A stretch of DNA of 64,000 nt from Lutibacter sp. Hel_I_33_5. GTDB lineage: Bacteria > Bacteroidota > Bacteroidia > Flavobacteriales > Flavobacteriaceae. This document shows, piece by piece, positions 39,373 through 48,761 of the stretch. Each line of letters starts with the position of its first letter. The stretch's first letter is position 1. The stretch covers positions 1,465,501-1,529,500 of the forward strand of contig NZ_VISM01000001.1 in assembly GCF_007827455.1 (NCBI RefSeq), read 5' to 3'. A program made the position numbers and the translations under genes. A model generated the notes under the pieces. It had not been told where the DNA came from. It saw only the letters and a list, made by a program, of their open reading frames with translations, and did not search any database.

Positions 39373-41718
39373 ATGAAAAAAAACATCTTTTTTTTATTCT
39401 TGTTTACAAGTATACTTGTAAACTCCCAGACATTTACACTCTCAGGAAAAGTTGTAGATGAAAGTAATCAATCTTTACCAGAAGCAACTATTTTGGTAAA
39501 AGAGACTAATCAAGGAACTTCTACTGATTTTGATGGAAAATTCCAATTAAAACTTAGTAAAGGAACTTATAAGATTGAAGTATCTCATGTAGGTTTTAAA
39601 ACTGGTTATTTTACCCAAGAAATTTCTAAAAATGAAGACATTATTATTAAGTTAATTTCAGATTCTACAGTTTTAGACGAAGTTTTAGTTTCCGCAGTTC
39701 GAGTAAAAGCAGATGCACCTGTTACACATTCTAATCTTTCAAAAAAAGAGATAGCAAAACGTAATTTAGGACAAGACATTCCTATTTTAATGAATTATTT
39801 ACCCAATGTAATTTCTTCTTCTGATGCGGGTGCGGGTGTTGGATACACATACATTCGGGTTCGTGGTTCAGACGCTTCTAGAGTAAATGTAACTGTAAAC
39901 GGAATTCCTTATAACGATGCAGAAAGTCAAGGTACATTTTGGGTAAACATGGGTGATTTTGCTTCTTCTACACAGAATTTACAATTACAGCGTGGTGTTG
40001 GAACTTCAACAAATGGTTCGGGAGCTTTTGGAGCGAGTTTAAATATTTTAACAGATGCTGTTTCGGAAGAATCTGGCGGAGAAATTTCGAATTCTTTTGG
40101 TTCTTATGGAACAAGAAAACATACTGTAAAATTTACAACTGGAAAAGTAAATAAGCATTTTGAATTTGCAGGTCGTTTATCAAATATTTATTCTGATGGT
40201 TATGTAGACAGAGCCTTCACAGATTTAAAATCATACTTTTTACAAGGAAGTTATACGGATGAAAACACGTTAATTAAGGCATTAGTTTTTGGTGGAAAAG
40301 AGCATACATATCAAGCTTGGTTCGGATTAACACCAGATGAATTAGCTGCAGACAGAAGACAAAACCCGTATACGTATGATAATGAATCAGACAATTATCA
40401 ACAAGATCATTATCAAATCCATTGGAATGAAAAATTAAACAACAATTGGTCTACAAACATTGGCTTAAATTATACAAGGGGAAAAGGTTTTTTTGAACAG
40501 TTTAAAGATGGTGAAGATGCCATAGATTATAACAATTTAATTGTTGACGGAAGTGATGTAATTGTAGATAGATGGTTAGATAATCATTTTTATGTGGCAA
40601 ATTTTAATGCAGATTATCAAAATGAGAACTTCAATATTATTTCTGGTTTTTCTTACAGTAATTATAAAAACGATCATTATGGAGAAATAATATGGGGAAG
40701 TGATTTAGCTGCAAGCACTAATATTAGAGACCGATATTATGAAAGTAATTCTAAAAAATCTGACTTTAGTGTTTTCTCAAAAGCTACTTTTAATCTAGCA
40801 AAAAAAATAAAGGCTTTTGTAGATTTTCAATACAGAACTGTAAACTATACAACTGTAGGGTTAACATCTGACAGAGCCCCAATAAATGTTGATAAAACTT
40901 ATAACTTTTTCAATCCGAAGTTAGGGTTTACTTATAAAGTAAATGATGAGAACAGTTTATACGCTTCTTATGCACGTGCAAATAGAGAGCCAAATAGAAA
41001 TGATTTTGAAGGTGGAAATTCTAAACACGAAAGTTTAGATGATTACGAATTTGGTTGGCGTTTAAAAAATGAAACTGTTAAATTAAATACCAATATTTAT
41101 TATATGGATTACCAGAATCAGTTAATTTTAACGGGTGCAATTGATCCAAATACTGGTGAACCATTAAGAGGTTCTAGTGGTAGCAGTTATAGATTTGGTT
41201 TAGAAATTGATGCAAAAATTACATTATCTGAAGAATTTTCTATGATTCCAAACTTAGCTATCAGTAAAAATATCAATAGAGATTATCATGAAAAAATTGA
41301 CGGAGTTTTACAAAATTTAGGTGATACACCAATTACTTTTTCACCAAACATAGTTTTTGGAAATTCATTTGTTTTTAAACCTATTGATAATTTACAAATC
41401 GCATTTTTATCAAAATTTGTAGACAAACAATTTATGAGTAATTTAAATAGTAAGGTATCTAAATTAGATGTTTTAAATGACTTCTTTACAAGCGATTTAA
41501 ATGTGGTTTACGAAGTTGAAACTTCTAAAATTTTTAAGTCAATTGTATTTACTGCTTTAATTAATAATATTTTCGACAAAGAATATGTTGATAGAGGTTA
41601 TTATTACACATATGATGACACTTGGTCTAACCCTGGAACAGCAAAAACTATTGATGGTGCTGGATATTATCCTCAAGCAACAAGAAATTTTTTAGTTGGA
41701 GTTACTTTAAAATTTTAA
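39373..41718 (+). CDS. TonB-dependent outer-membrane receptor, probably for thiamine
   Basis: The 781-residue protein has a signal peptide (1-19), a carboxypeptidase-regulatory-like domain (about 21-105), a plug (LGQDIPILMNYLPNV to NLQLQRGVG, about 130-225) and a 22-strand barrel ending in an aromatic strand (RNFLVGVTLKF). The plug motif GSDASRVNVTVNGIPYND is typical. Such receptors import scarce nutrients using TonB energy. Substrate prediction as thiamine or a derivative comes from the TPP riboswitch in front of it, not from the protein. It ends at a strong terminator. Confidence 0.92.
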   Translation: MKKNIFFLFLFTSILVNSQTFTLSGKVVDESNQSLPEATILVKETNQGTSTDFDGKFQLKLSKGTYKIEVSHVGFKTGYFTQEISKNEDIIIKLISDSTVLDEVLVSAVRVKADAPVTHSNLSKKEIAKRNLGQDIPILMNYLPNVISSSDAGAGVGYTYIRVRGSDASRVNVTVNGIPYNDAESQGTFWVNMGDFASSTQNLQLQRGVGTSTNGSGAFGASLNILTDAVSEESGGEISNSFGSYGTRKHTVKFTTGKVNKHFEFAGRLSNIYSDGYVDRAFTDLKSYFLQGSYTDENTLIKALVFGGKEHTYQAWFGLTPDELAADRRQNPYTYDNESDNYQQDHYQIHWNEKLNNNWSTNIGLNYTRGKGFFEQFKDGEDAIDYNNLIVDGSDVIVDRWLDNHFYVANFNADYQNENFNIISGFSYSNYKNDHYGEIIWGSDLAASTNIRDRYYESNSKKSDFSVFSKATFNLAKKIKAFVDFQYRTVNYTTVGLTSDRAPINVDKTYNFFNPKLGFTYKVNDENSLYASYARANREPNRNDFEGGNSKHESLDDYEFGWRLKNETVKLNTNIYYMDYQNQLILTGAIDPNTGEPLRGSSGSSYRFGLEIDAKITLSEEFSMIPNLAISKNINRDYHEKIDGVLQNLGDTPITFSPNIVFGNSFVFKPIDNLQIAFLSKFVDKQFMSNLNSKVSKLDVLNDFFTSDLNVVYEVETSKIFKSIVFTALINNIFDKEYVDRGYYYTYDDTWSNPGTAKTIDGAGYYPQATRNFLVGVTLKF

Positions 41719-41737
41719 AAATAAAAACGAATAACTT

Positions 41738-41770
41738 AAACCTTCTAGATTCTTCTAGAAGGTTTTTTTG
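41738..41770 (+). terminator. Intrinsic terminator after the TonB receptor
   Basis: AAACCTTCTAGA and TCTAGAAGGTTT form a 12-bp stem with loop TTCT, followed by a run of T. Confidence 0.92.
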
Positions 41771-41856
41771 GTTATAAAAACCACCGCTACTTGAACAATC
41801 ATTCCCATAAACATCTATATTATATTAGTATTTTTGAGTATAGATAATTATTTACC

Positions 41857-43317
41857 ATGAAAAGATTACAATTATTTCTTTACTTCCTAACTGTATCTAG
41901 CTTCGTTTTTGCAAATGACACAACGCTAACTCCCTCAACATTTACTACTGCAAATTTAAATGCAATTGCTAATGGAAGTACTATTACATTAAGTGCTGGA
42001 AACTATACATTAACAAGTACACTAATTTCAGTTTGGAGTTCTGGTAGTAAAAGCAATGTTAGTTTTATAGGTAATGGTAATGTTATTATGGATGCTACTA
42101 ACGCCGGAGACATTAAGGATAATAAAATGGATTTTGTTAGTTGGAGTAATCTTACGTTAAAAAATATCAATTTTAGAAATGTACAAATCTTAATAACTAG
42201 TTGCTCTAATACAACTTTAGATGGTATAAAAGTTTATGATCAAAAATATAATAGCAATAACTTACCAAGTGTTAATAATAGTTCTAGTCCTAAAAAAGCA
42301 GCTGAATGGTCTTTAAGAGTTGTTGATGGAGCCAACAACGTAATTAAAAACTGCACTATTGAATGGCCATCTACTTCAGAACCTGGTAAAGGGCTTAAAG
42401 TAAATGATGGCGATAATCATCATTTTTTAAATAATAGTATTACTGGAAACCTGGTAATGGGAATGAATATAATCACTACTAAAAAAGACACAAATTCTAT
42501 AAACCCTATTACAAATCATGTTGTAAATGGTGGGCAAATTATTCGTACTGTTAGCACTACTTATTCTGGTACAGAATGGGAAGATCATGGTCTTTATCTT
42601 CATAATGTAGCTAATATTACCGTTACTGGAGTTACTTTTGATGGTTGGTCTGATAGACCTTCTGGCCATGGAATTAAATTAAAAGGTGTTCAAAACGTTG
42701 AAATTAGAAGCTCTACATTTAAAAATATTGGCGGTATTATTATTAGAGAAGCTTCCAATTGGGAAGATGTAAATGATCATATTTGGATTCATAATAATAG
42801 TTTCGAAGATTATGGTATTAATGCATTTGGTATTAGTGGTCCCGCTATAAGAGAGTCTATAGTAATTGAAAAAAACAATATTAGAGGAGGAACTATCGAG
42901 TTAAAAAATGAAGCTCCGAGTCAAATAAATGATTTTAATACTTTAGCGAATAAAGCGGGTGGAGTATATAACAATTGTACTAGTGCAATGATTGATATTA
43001 AAAGCGGAATTAATAATTCTAGTAATGGAATTAATTGTACAATATCATTAAGTGTTAATGATATTCTCTTTAAAAATATTAGAGTATATCCTAATCCTTT
43101 AAATAATCAATTAAATATTGATTTAGGAAATAACCACAGAATTAATAAAATTGAATTAGTAAATCTTAATGGGAAATTAATCTTAAATAAATCTATAAAA
43201 AGTGATGACAAAAAAATGTCTTTTAATCTAAATAAACATCAACTTTCTTCGGGTGTTTATTTTTTAAATTTATCTACAGGAAAGACAACTAAATCTTTTA
43301 AAATAATTAAAAACTAA
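41857..43317 (+). CDS. Right-handed beta-helix protein with T9SS type A sorting domain
   Basis: The 486-residue protein has a signal peptide (1-19). A long series of parallel beta-helix rungs (about 30-380; segments such as NVIKNCTIEW, NHHFLNNSITGN, NITVTGVTFDGW, NVEIRSSTFKNI) follows, as in pectate lyase/chondroitinase-B-like (PL6-type) enzymes. The C-terminal type IX secretion sorting domain spans about 405-486 (IRVYPNPLNNQLNI, LSSGVYFLNLSTG, KSFKIIKN). It is probably exported to the surface and acts on an acidic polysaccharide, but no catalytic residues could be assigned, so lyase activity is an inference. The 3' end overlaps the convergent rhodanese gene by four bases. Confidence 0.85.
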   Translation: MKRLQLFLYFLTVSSFVFANDTTLTPSTFTTANLNAIANGSTITLSAGNYTLTSTLISVWSSGSKSNVSFIGNGNVIMDATNAGDIKDNKMDFVSWSNLTLKNINFRNVQILITSCSNTTLDGIKVYDQKYNSNNLPSVNNSSSPKKAAEWSLRVVDGANNVIKNCTIEWPSTSEPGKGLKVNDGDNHHFLNNSITGNLVMGMNIITTKKDTNSINPITNHVVNGGQIIRTVSTTYSGTEWEDHGLYLHNVANITVTGVTFDGWSDRPSGHGIKLKGVQNVEIRSSTFKNIGGIIIREASNWEDVNDHIWIHNNSFEDYGINAFGISGPAIRESIVIEKNNIRGGTIELKNEAPSQINDFNTLANKAGGVYNNCTSAMIDIKSGINNSSNGINCTISLSVNDILFKNIRVYPNPLNNQLNIDLGNNHRINKIELVNLNGKLILNKSIKSDDKKMSFNLNKHQLSSGVYFLNLSTGKTTKSFKIIKN

Positions 43318-43679
43318 TTATTTTCTTTTTTCCATTGATTATAACCACCTATCACATTAAATGTTACAAAACCATTTTCTTGTAATATTTTAGCAGATTT
43401 TTCGCTTCGTTTACCAGATCTACAATACAAATAAACAGGTTTAGATTTATCTAATTGACTTGAAGCATTTTTGTAAAAATCTTTGTCATAAAAATTAGCA
43501 AAGCGAGCACCAATTATATATCCTTCATCAATTTCTTTTGGTGTTCGAACATCTAATAATTGAATGTTATTTTTAGATACTATTTTTTTTAATGCTATTG
43601 TAGAAATTGATTTATCCTCTTGCGCATTTGTACAACTAAAAAATAAATTAATTATTAAAACTGACAAAAGACTTCTCAT
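43314..43679 (-). CDS. Rhodanese-like lipoprotein
   Basis: The 121-residue protein has a lipoprotein-type signal (FFSC, Cys at about 16). One rhodanese domain has the active-site Cys in YLYCRSGKRSEKSA. It is likely a periplasmic sulfurtransferase or persulfide carrier anchored to a membrane. It is the last gene of the minus-strand sulfur group with the MBL-rhodanese protein and the SulP transporter, starting four bases after the stop of the MBL gene. Confidence 0.88.
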   Translation of the reverse strand: MRSLLSVLIINLFFSCTNAQEDKSISTIALKKIVSKNNIQLLDVRTPKEIDEGYIIGARFANFYDKDFYKNASSQLDKSKPVYLYCRSGKRSEKSAKILQENGFVTFNVIGGYNQWKKENN

Positions 43680-43683
43680 AGTT

Positions 43684-45090
43684 TTATTTTAATGTTGACG
43701 GACATACCGAATCTGTTCTTTTAATAGGAGTCTTTTTTATTGCTCCATATCCTCCAGCTACATCAATTACCTTATGAAAACCTCTAGCTTTTAAAATAGA
43801 AGCTGCTATTACAGATCTATACCCACCAGCACAATGCACATAAAAATCTTTATCTTTTGGAAATTCTGAGATATGATCATTTAAAAAATCTAAAGGAGTA
43901 CTTTTTGCACTTTCTATATGTTCATTGTCAAACTCACCAGGTTTTCTAACATCAAAAACTAAGGCTTTTTTATTTATTTTTTCTGCTAAAGTTTCAGCAG
44001 AAATAGAAACTAAGGTGTCAATTTCTTTATTTTCTTTTTCCCAAAATTCAAAACTACCTTCGAGATATCCTAAAACATTATCAAATCCTACACGTGACAA
44101 TCTTGTAATTACTTCTTCTTCTCTTCCAACAGGAGAAACTAATAAAATAGGCTGTTTTATATCTTTAATTAAAGCACCCACCCAAGGAGCAAATCCTCCA
44201 TCTACACCAATAAAAATTGATTGTGGAATAAATCCTTTTATAAATTCTGATTGATGTCTAACATCTAAAATAACGGCGTTAGTTTCATTAGCAATCAATT
44301 CAAAATCCTGAACAGAAAGAGCTTTATTACTCGTTTTTAATACTTCTTCAAAACTCTGATATCCTTCTTTGTTCAATTTAACATTTAAAGGAAAATATGC
44401 TGGAGGCGGTAACAAACCATCGGTCACCTCTTTTACAAATTCTTCTTTTGTCATATCCGCTCTTAAAGCATAATTTGTTTTCTTTTGCTCTCCAATGGTA
44501 CCAACCGTTTCTTTACTTAAATTTTTACCACATGCTGAACCTGCACCATGTGCTGGATATACCAATACATCATCAGACAATGTCATTATTTTAGTTCGTA
44601 AACTATCAAATAATAGGGATGCTAAATCTTCTTGGGTTAAATCGCTTTTTTGAGCTAAATCGGGTCTTCCAACATCACCTAAAAAAAGTGTATCACCAGA
44701 AAAAATTGCATGATTTTTTCCAGTTTCATCTTTTAATAAATACGTAGTACTTTCTAAGGTATGTCCTGGAGTATGCAACGCTGTTATTGTTATATCTCCT
44801 ATTTTAAATACCTGATTATCCTCAGCAATTAAAGAATCAAAATCTGTATTAGCTGTTGGTCCATATACAATTTTTGCACCTGTTTTTTCAGCAAGCGTAA
44901 CATGTCCGCTCACAAAATCTGCATGAAAATGGGTTTCGAAAATATATTTAATTTTTGCATTATTCTTTGACGCTTTACTAAGATACTCTTGTACTTCTCT
45001 TAATGGGTCAATTATAGCTACTTCTCCATTACTTTCTATATAATACGCACCTTGCGCTAAACAACCTGTATAAATTTGTTCTACTATCAT
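43684..45090 (-). CDS. Metallo-beta-lactamase-fold protein with two rhodanese domains
   Basis: The 468-residue protein has an N-terminal MBL domain (1-~240) with the metal-binding THFHADFVSGH, HTPGHT and FSGDTLF segments of persulfide dioxygenase/glyoxalase-II-like enzymes. Two rhodanese domains follow. The first (about 265-360) has Ser in place of the catalytic Cys (LLVSPVGREEE), so it is probably inactive. The second (about 370-460) has the active Cys in VHCAGGYRS. It probably oxidises or transfers persulfide sulfur (GSSH) in the cytoplasm. It lies between the SulP transporter and the rhodanese lipoprotein on one strand. Confidence 0.9.
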   Translation of the reverse strand: MIVEQIYTGCLAQGAYYIESNGEVAIIDPLREVQEYLSKASKNNAKIKYIFETHFHADFVSGHVTLAEKTGAKIVYGPTANTDFDSLIAEDNQVFKIGDITITALHTPGHTLESTTYLLKDETGKNHAIFSGDTLFLGDVGRPDLAQKSDLTQEDLASLLFDSLRTKIMTLSDDVLVYPAHGAGSACGKNLSKETVGTIGEQKKTNYALRADMTKEEFVKEVTDGLLPPPAYFPLNVKLNKEGYQSFEEVLKTSNKALSVQDFELIANETNAVILDVRHQSEFIKGFIPQSIFIGVDGGFAPWVGALIKDIKQPILLVSPVGREEEVITRLSRVGFDNVLGYLEGSFEFWEKENKEIDTLVSISAETLAEKINKKALVFDVRKPGEFDNEHIESAKSTPLDFLNDHISEFPKDKDFYVHCAGGYRSVIAASILKARGFHKVIDVAGGYGAIKKTPIKRTDSVCPSTLK

Positions 45091-45106
45091 AAATCTTTTC
45101 TAACTA

Positions 45107-46837
45107 TTAATGGTATGCTTGATGTATATATTCTGCATACTTTTTTTGATGATCTCTATCTCCTGTTTTATAAAATTTTACGGCACCATATGCACGCATA
45201 AAAAAATGACTTACATCTACAATTTCTAATAATCCTGCTTTAAATAAAGAATCTCTTACAGGCCCTTTTATCCCAGCAAAATAAAAAGTGATACCTTTCT
45301 TTTTATAAAACCTCACTCTATCTTTTAACATTTCAACTCCTGTACTATCGACTCTATTTATGCTTTCTCCATCTAAAACAATAAGCTTTAAATTATCCCC
45401 TTTTGCTAAAGTCATTTCTTCTAAATTATCTCTAAAATAACTAGCATTTGCATAAAATAATTGTGCGTCAAATCTAAAAATTATAATATCTTTTTCAACT
45501 ATTACATCTTTAAACCTGTTTTTATTTCGATAAAAATCTGAATCTGGCACTTGTCCTAATTCTGTTACATAAGGTCTCGATGTTCTAAAAATTAATACGA
45601 TTAACGATAAGCCTACACCAGTAATTATACCAAACTCTATACCTAATAATAACGTAGCTAAAAATGTTGCCATCATTAACCAAAAATCTAAAGTATTCGA
45701 TTTCCATAAAAATGAAGCTTCTTTAAAATTGATAAGTCCTGCTACAGAAACTATAATAATCGCTGCTAATACTGTTTTTGGTAAATGATAAAATAATGGC
45801 GTTAAAAACAATAAGGTTATCAAAACCATGCCAAACGAAATAATGGCAGCCATTCCTGTTTTTCCGCCACTTTCTTCATTAATTGCAGATCGTGAAAAAC
45901 TTGATGTTGATGGATATGCTTTAAATAATGAACCTACAATATTACTTACACCTAAAGCAATTAATTCTTGATTTGGTCTAATTCTATATTCGTCTTGTTT
46001 GGCTTCAAGAGATTTCCCTATCGATATAGTTTCTAGATATCCAACCATTACTAATGTTAAGGCTATTGGTAACAATTCTCTTATTTGTTCAAACTCAAAA
46101 TTTGGAATATCAAATTTTGGTAATCCAGAAGGAATTTCTTTTACAATAGAAACATCGATAAAGTTTTTACCAAAATAACGCATTACTAAAATGCTAATTA
46201 TAACAACTATTAATGCATTTGGAATGTTCTTATTAATTTTTCTAAAGATGATAATTATTAAAATTGCTCCGATTCCAATTAATGTTGTATGATTATTAAA
46301 ACTAAGAATGTTAGACCAAATATCTTCCAATAAGATTTGTATTTGATCACTCTGAATAAAATCTACCCCTAATAAATTTTTAAATTGATTCAAACCAATA
46401 ATTAAAGCTACTGCAGATGTAAATCCAGTTATTACAGGTTTTGAAAGGAAATTAACTATAAAACCTAATCTAAAAACACCCATAAAGAATTGAATTACTC
46501 CTACCATTAAAGCTAATAAAATAGCAATAGAAATATAACTTTCCGACCCAGCTAATGCCAATGTAGAAACTCCTGTAGCAACAATTAACGAATCCATTGC
46601 AACTGGACCAACTGCTACTTGACGAGAAGAACCAAAAATTGCATACATCAATTGCGGAACTAAAGCCGCATATAAACCATAAATAGGTGGCAATCCAGCA
46701 ATTAAAGCATAGGCTATTCCTTGCGGAATTAAAATAATTCCGACAGTAATTCCCGCAATAAAATCTCCTCTAAAATTTGAAGCTTTGTAGTTTGGCAACC
46801 ACTCTAAAATCGGTATGAGTTGCTTTAATAATTTCAT
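45107..46837 (-). CDS. SulP-family anion transporter with STAS domain
   Basis: The 576-residue membrane protein has the SulP core (about 20-430, with GIILIPQGIAYALIAGLPPIYGLYAA near the N-terminus) and a C-terminal STAS domain (about 440-560; VIVLDGESINRVDSTGVEML). It transports sulfate, bicarbonate or another anion. The position before the persulfide-type genes suggests sulfate or sulfite export or uptake. The ATG follows the ruvB stop directly (TAAATG), so the genes are probably co-transcribed. Confidence 0.9.
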   Translation of the reverse strand: MKLLKQLIPILEWLPNYKASNFRGDFIAGITVGIILIPQGIAYALIAGLPPIYGLYAALVPQLMYAIFGSSRQVAVGPVAMDSLIVATGVSTLALAGSESYISIAILLALMVGVIQFFMGVFRLGFIVNFLSKPVITGFTSAVALIIGLNQFKNLLGVDFIQSDQIQILLEDIWSNILSFNNHTTLIGIGAILIIIIFRKINKNIPNALIVVIISILVMRYFGKNFIDVSIVKEIPSGLPKFDIPNFEFEQIRELLPIALTLVMVGYLETISIGKSLEAKQDEYRIRPNQELIALGVSNIVGSLFKAYPSTSSFSRSAINEESGGKTGMAAIISFGMVLITLLFLTPLFYHLPKTVLAAIIIVSVAGLINFKEASFLWKSNTLDFWLMMATFLATLLLGIEFGIITGVGLSLIVLIFRTSRPYVTELGQVPDSDFYRNKNRFKDVIVEKDIIIFRFDAQLFYANASYFRDNLEEMTLAKGDNLKLIVLDGESINRVDSTGVEMLKDRVRFYKKKGITFYFAGIKGPVRDSLFKAGLLEIVDVSHFFMRAYGAVKFYKTGDRDHQKKYAEYIHQAYH

Positions 46838-47860
46838 TTAGAACAATTCTCCTTGATTTTTTCCTTTTATCCTACCCAAGTGTTTATAGGCTAAATCTGT
46901 AACTTCTCTTCCTCTTGGAGTTCGCATAATAAATCCTTGTTGAATTAAAAAAGGTTCATATACTTCTTCAATAGTTTCAGTATTTTCAGAAACAGCAGTT
47001 GCAATGGTACTAATACCTACAGGACCTCCTTTAAATTTATCAATTATGGTCGCTAATATTTTATTATCCATTTCATCTAAACCATGCGCATCAACATTAA
47101 GCGCTTTCAATGCATATTTTGCAATCTCAATAGTAATATTTCCATCTCCTTTAATTTGTGCAAAATCACGTACTCTACGTAGTAATGCATTCGCAATTCT
47201 AGGTGTCCCTCTACTTCTACCAGCAATTTCAATTGCTGCTTCCATCGAGATTGGTACATTTAAAATATGTGAACTTCTCTGAACAATAGTTGTTAAAAGT
47301 TCTGTAGAATAATAATGTAATCTGCTGCTAATACCAAAACGAGCTCTCATTGGAGCAGTTAATAAACCAGAACGTGTAGTTGCTCCGATTAAAGTAAAAG
47401 GTTCTAAATTGATTTGAACTGTACGTGCATTTGGTCCAGATTCAATCATAATATCGATTTTATAATCTTCCATTGCAGAATATAAATACTCTTCTACAAT
47501 TGGACTTAATCGATGGATTTCATCAATAAATAAAACATCACGTTCATCTAAATTAGTAAGTAAACCTGCTAAATCTCCTGGCTTATCTAACACAGGACCC
47601 GAAGTTACTTTTATACCGACTTCTAACTCATTTGCTAAAATATGTGCTAAGGTTGTTTTTCCTAATCCTGGAGGCCCATGAAACAACGTATGATCTAATG
47701 CTTCATCTCTTTGATTGGCTGCTTCAACAAAAATTTTTAAATTTTCTATTGCTTGATCTTGACCAGAAAAATCTTCGAAACTTAACGGACGTAATTTTTT
47801 TTCTACGTCTAATTCTTCATTAGAAAGGTTTGAGTTTTCTGGGTTTAGATTTTCATTCAT
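46838..47860 (-). CDS. ruvB: Holliday junction branch-migration helicase RuvB
   Basis: The 340-residue AAA+ ATPase has Walker [12 protein letters not shown], Walker [12 protein letters not shown], sensor [18 protein letters not shown] and the winged-helix C-terminus ending with [19 protein letters not shown], all diagnostic of RuvB. With RuvA it moves Holliday junctions during recombinational repair. The N-terminal extension of about 20 residues ([21 protein letters not shown]) is usual in Flavobacteriia. It precedes the SulP gene with no gap. Confidence 0.97.
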   Translation of the reverse strand: MNENLNPENSNLSNEELDVEKKLRPLSFEDFSGQDQAIENLKIFVEAANQRDEALDHTLFHGPPGLGKTTLAHILANELEVGIKVTSGPVLDKPGDLAGLLTNLDERDVLFIDEIHRLSPIVEEYLYSAMEDYKIDIMIESGPNARTVQINLEPFTLIGATTRSGLLTAPMRARFGISSRLHYYSTELLTTIVQRSSHILNVPISMEAAIEIAGRSRGTPRIANALLRRVRDFAQIKGDGNITIEIAKYALKALNVDAHGLDEMDNKILATIIDKFKGGPVGISTIATAVSENTETIEEVYEPFLIQQGFIMRTPRGREVTDLAYKHLGRIKGKNQGELF

Positions 47861-47893
47861 ATCCTTACAAAGATAGTTTAAAATTGAATGGTT

Positions 47894-48760
47894 TTATTGA
47901 TAAATTCCAGCCTCGATAAATGCTTTTTTAGCTGCTTCAGTTACATCACCTTCAAACAATTTTTCATATCGAGCATCTAATACATATGCTTTTACTAAAA
48001 CTTTTGTTGCAGCATGATCATCAAAATGATCAAAAAACAAAATAGTAACAGGTTTATCAATATTTAAATAACGAGAAGTAATGGCTGCTTCTTGAGCAAT
48101 TTTTCTAACCTTCGTAATATTTACATTTACTGGCAACCATAAATTGATAACTACCATACAATCTAAAGCTCCAGAATTTGCATTTGAAATACTATCAGAA
48201 ATTATCGCAGAATTGGGGATAGTTACTAAATTATCATCCAACGTATTTACTTGCGTATTCCTTAGACCAATATTTACAACTTCACCGTAATTTCCTTTAA
48301 TATTTATTCTATCACCAATTTGAAAAGGTCTATCTAAAATGATTAATAATCCACCAAAAACATTTTTTAAGATATCTTGTAAGGCAAAACCTAATGCTAA
48401 TGCAGATGAACCCATTAATGCATAAATTGCTTCTGCAGATGGATTAAACAGTGTGACAATTAAGGTATAGATTGCAAGTGTCCACACCAAAATATTGATG
48501 ACGGGTTGAATACGTAAAATTTTTAATCTGTGACGATTAAAGTTTTTAACCATGTTCTTAAAAAACCAGTTAAACAACTTTATTAATCCCCATGTTAAAA
48601 CAAGTACTACAAAAATGGTAATGACTTTAGTAAACGATACTATCTCTGTGGCATTATTTAATGTATCTCCAACATTTTTATGAACATCTTCAACAGTTTC
48701 TTCTTGCGCAAAAATGATTCCGCTTAGCAATAGAAATATATAGGTAAGTCTCTTTTTCAT
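47894..48760 (-). CDS. MscS-family mechanosensitive channel
   Basis: The 288-residue protein has a signal peptide (1-18), then membrane segments at about 45-66, 85-105 and a pore helix with ALMGSSALALGFALQDILKNVFGG. The beta domain follows (PFQIGDRINIKGNYGEVVNIGLRNTQVNTLDDNLVTIPN), characteristic of MscS. It would release osmolytes when turgor is high. The gene starts one base after the stop of the ATPase-like gene (TAAGATG), so the two are translationally coupled. Confidence 0.92.
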   Translation of the reverse strand: MKKRLTYIFLLLSGIIFAQEETVEDVHKNVGDTLNNATEIVSFTKVITIFVVLVLTWGLIKLFNWFFKNMVKNFNRHRLKILRIQPVINILVWTLAIYTLIVTLFNPSAEAIYALMGSSALALGFALQDILKNVFGGLLIILDRPFQIGDRINIKGNYGEVVNIGLRNTQVNTLDDNLVTIPNSAIISDSISNANSGALDCMVVINLWLPVNVNITKVRKIAQEAAITSRYLNIDKPVTILFFDHFDDHAATKVLVKAYVLDARYEKLFEGDVTEAAKKAFIEAGIYQ

Positions 48761-48761
48761 C

